NCBI RefSeq assembly: GCF_943734655.1
Contig: NC_071354.1
Location: forward strand, 139,300,642-139,364,641
Reading direction: 5' to 3'
Origin: Sabethes cyaneus
Lineage: Eukaryota > Arthropoda > Insecta > Diptera > Culicidae
DNA: 64,000 nucleotides
The position numbers and the translations under genes are program-made. The notes below the pieces were generated by a model, which worked only from the letters and a program-made list of their open reading frames with translations, ran no database searches and was not told where the DNA came from. This document shows positions 58,339 to 64,000 of the stretch, one piece after another; position 1 is the stretch's first letter, and each line of letters begins with the position of its first letter.

Positions 58339-58645
58339 TGTAGTGTCTGCATCGGTTGCCTCTGACCGAGCCCTCCGGAACACGGAACAACAACGTCCGT
58401 AAACGTCTACGTTCGTCCAAAAACTGACTTGACTCTCTGGTTTTAGAGCAAGCTTTATCATGCCATGTGCCAGTATACGTGAGTCTCATATTGACCGATT
58501 CAAGATTGCTCTCCTTGTCTCTTACCGTTCGTATGACAAATTCTCGCAACACATGCAAAGCAATTTCCGTTACACTGAAACAAATGATTTAGTTTCATTA
58601 GATTTATTTTTACGTTAATTCTTCTAACTTCGTACGTTCCCTACA
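58339..58645 (-). repeat. LTR, 307 bp (left in window)
   Basis: Begins TGTAGTGTCTGCATCGG and ends TACGTTCCCTACA. Identical to 58702-59008. A frame of about 75 codons in each LTR is duplicated only because the LTR is. Confidence 0.93.
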
Positions 58646-58701
58646 CATATATTACACTATACTCACTCTTTGGGAGCGTATTCCCTTTTGTTCTGCGCCA
58701 T

Positions 58702-59008
58702 TGTAGTGTCTGCATCGGTTGCCTCTGACCGAGCCCTCCGGAACACGGAACAACAACGTCCGTAAACGTCTACGTTCGTCCAAAAACTGACTTGACTCTC
58801 TGGTTTTAGAGCAAGCTTTATCATGCCATGTGCCAGTATACGTGAGTCTCATATTGACCGATTCAAGATTGCTCTCCTTGTCTCTTACCGTTCGTATGAC
58901 AAATTCTCGCAACACATGCAAAGCAATTTCCGTTACACTGAAACAAATGATTTAGTTTCATTAGATTTATTTTTACGTTAATTCTTCTAACTTCGTACGT
59001 TCCCTACA
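58702..59008 (-). repeat. LTR, 307 bp (right in window)
   Basis: Identical partner of the left LTR. CCATT follows it directly. Confidence 0.93.
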
Positions 59009-59184
59009 CCATTGTAGTACCGTAACTACAAAAGATACAGTAAAACTTTTTCAGCAAAATTCTAGATAAGAACTAGTTCTACAAATGTCCCATACATAAC
59101 TTTGTCATATTTTGCTCGGCTGAGATGGTACTGTTAAATGAATTAAAATTGACTTAAAGTGATCGAACCATCCCTGGCTGTAAC

Positions 59185-59420
59185 TGTTATATTTAAAATG
59201 TTATACGGCTGTTACATCGTTGGTAGTGAAATGAACGTTCGTTTGGCTACCAATGGAGTAGCAACATTGTAGGACTGAAGTTACAGCAAAACTTTATTCA
59301 GGAATATTGTAGATAATAACTAGTTTTCCAAACGTCCTAAACATAATGTTTTCAAATTTTATTTGTTTGAGACGGTAGTGTTAAATAAATCAAAACTGAT
59401 TCAAAGTGCTGCAGCTGCCA
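59185..59420. mobile_element. Truncated relative of the adjacent hAT-type MITE
   Basis: Contains a centre palindrome related to that at 58292 (GGTAGTGAAATGAACGTTCG ... GGCTACCA), then CAGCAAAACTTTATTCAGGA, ATAATAACTAGTTTTCCAAA and TCAAAACTGATTCAAAGTG, in the order of the right half of 58111-59176. The left half is missing or very degenerate. Confidence 0.65.
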
Positions 59421-59858
59421 CTAGTCTCGATTCAAAAATCTTTTTTGGCGCTCTTTTTCCTTGTTGTGGACCTTGGACCACTGCGATCAGTTCTTTGATC
59501 TACTCTTTTTAGGAGCTTTAAGAAGAAAATGGTAAAAGGCGAAGCCTTGATTCTGCATTCCGCTTTTGGAACTTGACCTTCTGTTGTTATTGAATAGATT
59601 CCCCAGCCAGTTCTTAGAGCGCAGGACAATTGCGGCGCTAGTGCTACGATTGTATTAATTGTAAGCTCTCCCAGCCGTGCCGAGAAGAGAATGTATATGT
59701 TTTTATTACTGAATTCGAACCGTTCGGTGATTCAATTGGGTTTGCTGGTGCACTCGAGAATTTTATTTGCATTCGACTGGACGGATTTACTAAAACGGTA
59801 ATCATCTTTCCTATGTAAGGAAGCATAATACACAAAATTCATTTTAAAAATATTAAAG
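59421..59858. other. 3' flank of MITD1
   Basis: No gene recognised; open frames at 59432-59941 on the minus strand lie partly over the MITD1 3' end and are out of frame. The last codons of MITD1 include AATAAAG, so a polyadenylation signal may overlap the stop (AATAAA at about 59862-59867 on the minus strand). Confidence 0.45.
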
Positions 59859-60717
59859 CTAAACTTTATTGTTTTCAGGACAGTAAAATATATCAATATT
59901 TGTTTCTCTACATTCACGAAAGTGATAGTTAAAAGCGCCAAGACTGTATTTACTCGAAGCGGGTTTAAAATAATTTAGTCCCCGACCTATTTTCACGATA
60001 TATCCGTTGCTGAGTCTGTAACAGAATGAGCATATTCACAAAAATGCCCTGAAATGTATCAATTTAATTCTACTTACATCACCTGTCGGTCGTGCATGTG
60101 TTCAGAGTATTCCACGGACAGTTGTACTCCTTGCTTTTTTAAGCTATTTTTCAGAATTTCAAAGGCGCGCCCTTGTTCGTCGTTATTTTTTTGTTCTCGG
60201 ACAGTTAGGAGCTTAATGAATTTTAGATTCCTACAGCTCGTTAATGCTAACTCACAGAACATTACAACATTGCACAGTTGGTGATGCTCGCGTACGTAGG
60301 GCTCTTCAATCATAATCTCCTTCACTTCATCCGTTAGGTATTTTCCAAAAATCCTTCCGTAGCTATAACCGGTTGCACCTTCGACGACATGTATCTTATC
60401 ACGAATTTCTCCTTTACTTCTCCACCGTGTTACCAGGTCCTTTACCTCCTCTGCTCGATTCATATACTCGATGATTTTACTTTGCAAATGCTGTTTCCGT
60501 TTTGGCTCCTGTTCGGCTGGAAACAAATGGAAAATTATGCCTTTACCGGGAAATTCTTTGGTAAACAACGTTGAATAATAACATGCACTAAAATACCTTT
60601 AGATTCTTTTAGTAACGCTTCAATTCCATCTTCATATAGCTTGAGAGATTCCAATTTTCTTCCATTTAAATCGTACTCTATTGCCCTCGTAAGTAACGTA
60701 ATTGCTATTTGTGCCAT
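59859..60717 (-). CDS. MITD1: MIT domain-containing protein 1, three exons
   Basis: Spliced CDS: 60717-60597, 60516-60078, 60015-59859, 717 nt, 238 aa plus stop; animal MITD1 is about 250 aa. MITD1 binds ESCRT-III subunits at the midbody and helps coordinate abscission at the end of cytokinesis. Residues 1-75 form a MIT three-helix bundle (LLTRAIEYD, LYEDGIEALL, EYMNRAEEVKD). Residues about 90-238 form the phospholipase-D-like membrane-binding domain, with EGATGYSYGRIFGKYL, IEEPYVREHHQL, the exon-3 block NGYIVKIGRGLNYFK and a final DIFYC. Exon junctions: AAAG|GTATTT with CCAG|CCGAAC (80-bp intron), and GTGAT|GTAAGT with TTACAG|ACTCAGC (62-bp intron); both keep frame. The ATG at 60717 is chosen because MAQIAITLL aligns with the family start; an earlier in-frame ATG at 60834 is possible. 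The gene looks intact. Confidence 0.93.
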
Positions 60718-62039
60718 TGCGTTGAGTAGAATCGGTAATCTAAAAGCTAACACTAGTTTGAAATCACGATTTCCATTAAAACAGTCTTGTACTGATGCTG
60801 AATGTAAAATTAGTAAAACTGAAATCAAAACCAAAACAAATGAACGTCAAATCGAATCAGCTGTTAAGAATAACTGCTCGAAATATTTTGTTTACCTCCG
60901 TTTGCACCGTTTACACGTACACGCATAAGGGACGAAGTAGGAACAGAAATGGTTTCCCTTTACTCATTCGTATTGGTAAATATTCTGTATCTTTCGACCA
61001 GGGGCTTGCGATGGGTGCCATGTTTTTGTTGCCAACATCTCAGCACATCTCGACAAGGTTGGCAGCAAATCTACCTGTCAGACGGGCGCTATTTCTTGCA
61101 TTTCTTGAAATAGCGCCCTTCGTTAAGTCGACTGTCAAACACCGTTCGTTAAGATAGGGATAGCACCCCGCTGCTTTCGACAGCGCATGTGTTGTGGCAG
61201 CGCGCGAAGAATATTCAGATTCACAGAAGTTGCTGCCTGAAGTTATAAGTATAGCTACCCATCAAACATTAGTAAAAATGTAGCATATACAAATAAATTA
61301 AAATTTTTAACATTTGACAGATGGATATATCTGTATAATGGCTTTAAGTTTGATCTAATTGAAAAGTATAGAAAATATGTGACGTTTTCTCTCTTTCCTT
61401 GAGGATGCACAGCTTGCGTAGCTTCAGGCGGCTTTTTCCAGCTAGTAGTTATACCTACTTTATTCAGGCTGTGAGTCCATTATAATTAAGTTGAATAAAT
61501 TTAATACTTTATTGTCTTGTTTTTTTTCTTTATAATATTCCTCGAATAGTCATGATAAATCATTAAAGTTTGATGATCAAACATTTATATTTGTTCGTCT
61601 TAGGGTAGCAACTTTGGGAACTCTCAAGAATCTATATCAAAGTCGCTGTTCCTATTTCATAAAACAACATACTTATCAGAGTTACTATTCGCGAAGCTAT
61701 TATACAGCTCACAAAAGCTATATTTTTGTACTTTGTAGGTATTTTCAGATGGTTTTGTTTTTTCATGGGGAAAACAACTACAGTGCAGAACTCCAGAAAG
61801 TAATAACTAATGTGAAAGGTTTACCTTGTTAGCAGAAGCACCTGCACTATGACAATTGACGATTGTATAGAAAAAACGCAAATCTCTTGCTCGAAAAGCC
61901 TTTGATAATGTGTCGACTATTGAACAATTCAAATTGTCTTTTAATTATTTAATGGCATATAAATGGCTAGTAAGTGCTAACATGACTAATAGTTATAATC
62001 CAAAATGTAGTCTTACATCAAAACTAATAAACACATGTA
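60718..62039. other. Upstream of MITD1: promoter region, hairpin, no other gene
   Basis: At 61084-61118 GGGCGCTATTTC and GAAATAGCGCCC form a perfect 12-bp stem. The surrounding 60990-61130 (ACCTGTCAGACGGGCGCT and GCCATGTTTTTGTTGCC) resembles words near both ends of the hAT-type element at 52759-54828, so it may be a repeat fragment. No further gene supported. Confidence 0.45.
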
Positions 62040-62559
62040 GGGTAAGTTAACCTATAGTGGACCCTTTACCTATAATAGACCTCGGGTACAGTTTCGGCGT
62101 TTATTAGCTTGTGATTCTTATTTCCGAGGATATATGACATGAAACAGAAAGTACTAAACATACTATACAGTTCAGATTGTAATATTTTAGCTGAAATTAA
62201 TGACTAATGCCTTAAAATCAACATTTTCAACAAGCTAGGGCCCATTTTATGGTTAACAATGCGAAATGTCGCCATTATTGGACCCTCTTCATGCAAAATA
62301 CACTAGAATTCCTATAATTGACCCGGTCGCTAACCTATTGTAAACAACAAGGTCCATAAAAGGAAACCATACATTCCAATTTGTTTTAAAAAATGTGTAA
62401 AATATAGAGATTTGCAACAATTGATATTTTTTTAGGCTTTATCGAAAGTTACTCGTTTTGTAAGTGCCATCGGTTGCGTGTTTAGCGTTACTAGTTTATA
62501 ATAATTCGTGGAAGAAAACTACTCAAGCACTAACTGGTCCACTAATGGTTAATTTACCC
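62040..62559. mobile_element. 520-bp TIR element, TA-flanked
   Basis: GGGTAAGTTAACCTATAGTG at the left is the inverted repeat of CACTAATGGTTAATTTACCC at the right (24 bp, three mismatches including the inner GGACC). TA flanks both ends (62038-62039, 62560-62561). Inside, TATAATAGACC, ATTATTGGACCC and ATAATTGACCC repeat the TIR theme. Non-coding. Confidence 0.82.
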
Positions 62560-63532
62560 TATTCTATTCTATGATAGCAGGTTAATCCAGCAAAGAAGCA
62601 CCACACGATTTTCACACCCTACACCCGCCTTGTGGTGCATTGCTGAGACGTGCAATGTGATGCTACAGTTGGGAAATAGCTCTGTTCATTTATCATATTA
62701 CGTCATCTTAGAAGTGACCAACTTACAATGATGCTTCCGTAGTTTGAGCCAAAAAAATCTCGAAAATGGATACATTGTTTTCCAACTTCATCTAGTTCTG
62801 GCCCTGCTCTATATTCAACCTTTGCTGTTAGTGCTTATCACAGCTTTATATCATTCAAGAGAATTTTACCCACCCTTCGTAGATCTTCCGGATGTGTAGG
62901 TCCGCCAGAGCAAATAACATTACTCCCCGGTGGGAATGATAAAAGTTTATGGAAGTAAAACTCCATCCCGCGAAGCTTGGATCGTTGGCTTGTACGCAAA
63001 GAAATGGTTGATTTGCAACCGGGCCCGACCACAAACTATTTCGGAGAAAGGGTAAAAATAAGAAAAATGGTAGCAAGGATGAGCGGTGAAATGAGAAATG
63101 ATGCTTTCGTTTACCCTTTCACTTTTCCCGCGCGAGGTGCATCTGTGTATGCTCTAATACTTTTTTGCATTCGGTAGAAACTTGTGGACCTTAATCACAG
63201 AGAACAGACATTTATGCTCATATAAAATATCATGCAAATGGTGTGTAAACTTTTTAATAAGACACTAGCGACATCTCACTTCAGGTGCACCAGTTGTCCA
63301 ATATCCTCGTTGCCAAATTAAATATATTATCTTATAATATTCTGCATATTCGAAATACTGGCTACTCTGATATAAGTTACTGTAGCAACGGCTGTAACTT
63401 TGTTTATGTTTTTTATTGAACCTGGCTGAAAATCGAGAATAGAAACCAAACGAGATTTTATTTTATTAGATTTTTATTATTAGATAATTACCGGAAATAG
63501 GTGTCGTGTTTAGAGTATTTCAATATTAATTG
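62560..63532. other. Unassigned DNA
   Basis: Open frames at 62838-63076 (-) and 62977-63177 (+) overlap on both strands and have no recognisable domain. Confidence 0.35.
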
Positions 63533-63620
63533 AACGCACCATTCGTACCGCCTGACACCATCGTGGTGGCACCTGCAGCAGCCTTCTCAACTTTGACCAC
63601 CTTCCAGAAAACCTTACCGC
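63533..63620 (-). CDS. Possible 3' terminal exon of an unidentified gene
   Basis: The minus strand reads GKVFWKVVKVEKAAAG, then ATTMVSGGTNGAFN and a stop, with codon use and composition unlike the AT-rich surroundings. A plausible acceptor (CTTCATAG|CGGTAAGG) lies just upstream at about 63626. In the same frame the sequence stays open to about 63710. I do not recognise the protein. The upstream exons would lie outside the window. It could also be a retroposed fragment. Confidence 0.3.
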
Positions 63621-63710
63621 TATGAAGACGTTCGTATAAACGAAAGGGTGCGGGAAGCCGCGCAGAAGCACCAAAATGCAACAAGTTGGTTTATTTACGC
63701 AAAGATAGTT

Positions 63711-64000
63711 TCACGGATGAGTTAAAAAGGAATAACTATAAGTCAAGCACTGCAATTTTTGATACCTAAATGTTGTTTACTTTTATAGTTGGTTCGATAG
63801 ATTGTATAAACAACACGCTAGTGCTATAGCGACGCCTTGGTGAAAACATGAATACTTTGATATGCATTGACAGGCATTGAAAATCAAAACCAATCCTCTT
63901 AGTGATGTGAGCGCCACGTAGCGGGAGCATTACCACTTACTTTTAAAATGGCGGCTGAGCTTTTACACACGTTGCGAGATTAAGATGAATGTCTGTTCTC
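63711..64000. other. No recognisable feature
   Basis: Nothing supported to the end of the window. Confidence 0.45.

Larger units (their letters stand above)
58339..59008 (-). mobile_element. Miniature LTR retrotransposon (TRIM-like)
   Basis: Two identical 307-bp direct repeats (58339-58645, 58702-59008), each TGTAG...CTACA in + orientation, enclose only 56 bp. The whole is flanked by a 5-bp direct repeat CCATT (58334-58338, 59009-59013). In minus orientation the first bases after the LTR are ATGGCGCAGAAC: TGG one base inside is where a primer binding site should start. The same bases also open a 12-codon frame (MAQNKREYAPKE, then stop) that might be the stub of a gag gene. No enzyme is encoded. 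The minus orientation is a guess based on this and on an AAATAAA word in the LTR. Confidence 0.88.
58111..59176. mobile_element. hAT-type MITE carrying a miniature LTR element
   Basis: Ends CAGGGATGGCTCGATCAC and GTGATCGAACCATCCCTG are inverted repeats. Flanking 8-bp repeats are GCTGTGAC (58103-58110) and GCTGTAAC (59177-59184), one mismatch. Long inner similarity between arms includes the ACAAAGTTATRTATGGGAC and AAGTTTTRCTGTATCTTTTG blocks. At 58292-58321 there is a perfect 30-bp palindrome, cited by its start AGTGACTAAATGAAC. The LTR insertion at 58339-59008 accounts for 670 bp plus the 5-bp duplication, so the MITE itself is about 390 bp, like the related one at 21690-22081. Confidence 0.9.

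Noticed and set aside
58331..58921. Two nearly identical 75-89 codon frames
   Set aside because: They lie inside the two identical LTRs and are copies of one chance frame.
62838..63177. Minus-strand frames with FPPGSNVICSGGPTHPEDL considered as an exon
   Set aside because: Competing open frames on the other strand, no family recognised, splice borders ambiguous.

Overview
The window looks like repeat-rich genomic DNA from a mosquito, probably a culicine. The evidence is insect-type arylalkylamine N-acetyltransferase (aaNAT-like) paralogues, an intron-containing MITD1 orthologue with insect-sized introns, AT-rich intergenic DNA, and a dense load of repeats of kinds common in culicine genomes: tRNA-derived SINEs, TA-flanked and hAT-type MITEs, RT fragments of non-LTR elements, a BEL/Pao-type LTR element and a Helitron-like element. 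The species cannot be named from this sequence. No rRNA gene, CRISPR array or bacterial feature is present.

Only four host protein genes are well supported. Three single-exon aaNAT-like genes lie on the + strand: 33757-34398, 34682-35353 and 42194-42847. The first two are a close tandem pair, each with its own TATA-type promoter; the third is 6.8 kb downstream. The fourth is MITD1 (ESCRT-III binding, cytokinesis) on the - strand in three exons (60717-60597, 60516-60078, 60015-59859), split by 80-bp and 62-bp introns. Nothing suggests that MITD1 and the aaNAT genes work together.

Most of the rest is transposon-derived. 0-9 kb: a SINE, two antisense fragments of a non-LTR retrotransposon, MITEs, and a dispersed repeat ending in a (CA)n tract. 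9-26 kb: a long near-perfect palindrome, a 21-22 bp minisatellite, a SINE, small MITEs, an RNase H-end fragment of a non-LTR element, and a mariner transposase relic interrupted by a hAT-type MITE. 26-31 kb: a second copy of the (CA)n-tailed repeat carrying a 5'-truncated RT insertion with a 7-bp target duplication, then a Jockey/CR1-like RT pseudogene. 31-33 kb: an iterated 15-bp motif and a MITE. 36-38 kb: a strand-asymmetric polypyrimidine tract of about 1.4 kb. 39-42 kb: a TTAA-flanked MITE and a 941-bp TA-flanked element with perfect TIRs.

45-56 kb is a nested transposon stack. A Helitron-like element (46928-52284) contains a MITE, which contains a gag-only BEL/Pao element (48521-52010) with identical 144-bp LTRs and an intact 818-aa Gag carrying a PHD finger. 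Beside it a 2.07-kb hAT-type element sits inside an older inverted-repeat element, followed by three consecutive MITEs, two of which share one TA. At 58.1-59.2 kb a hAT-type MITE carries a miniature LTR element with two identical 307-bp LTRs around only 56 bp.
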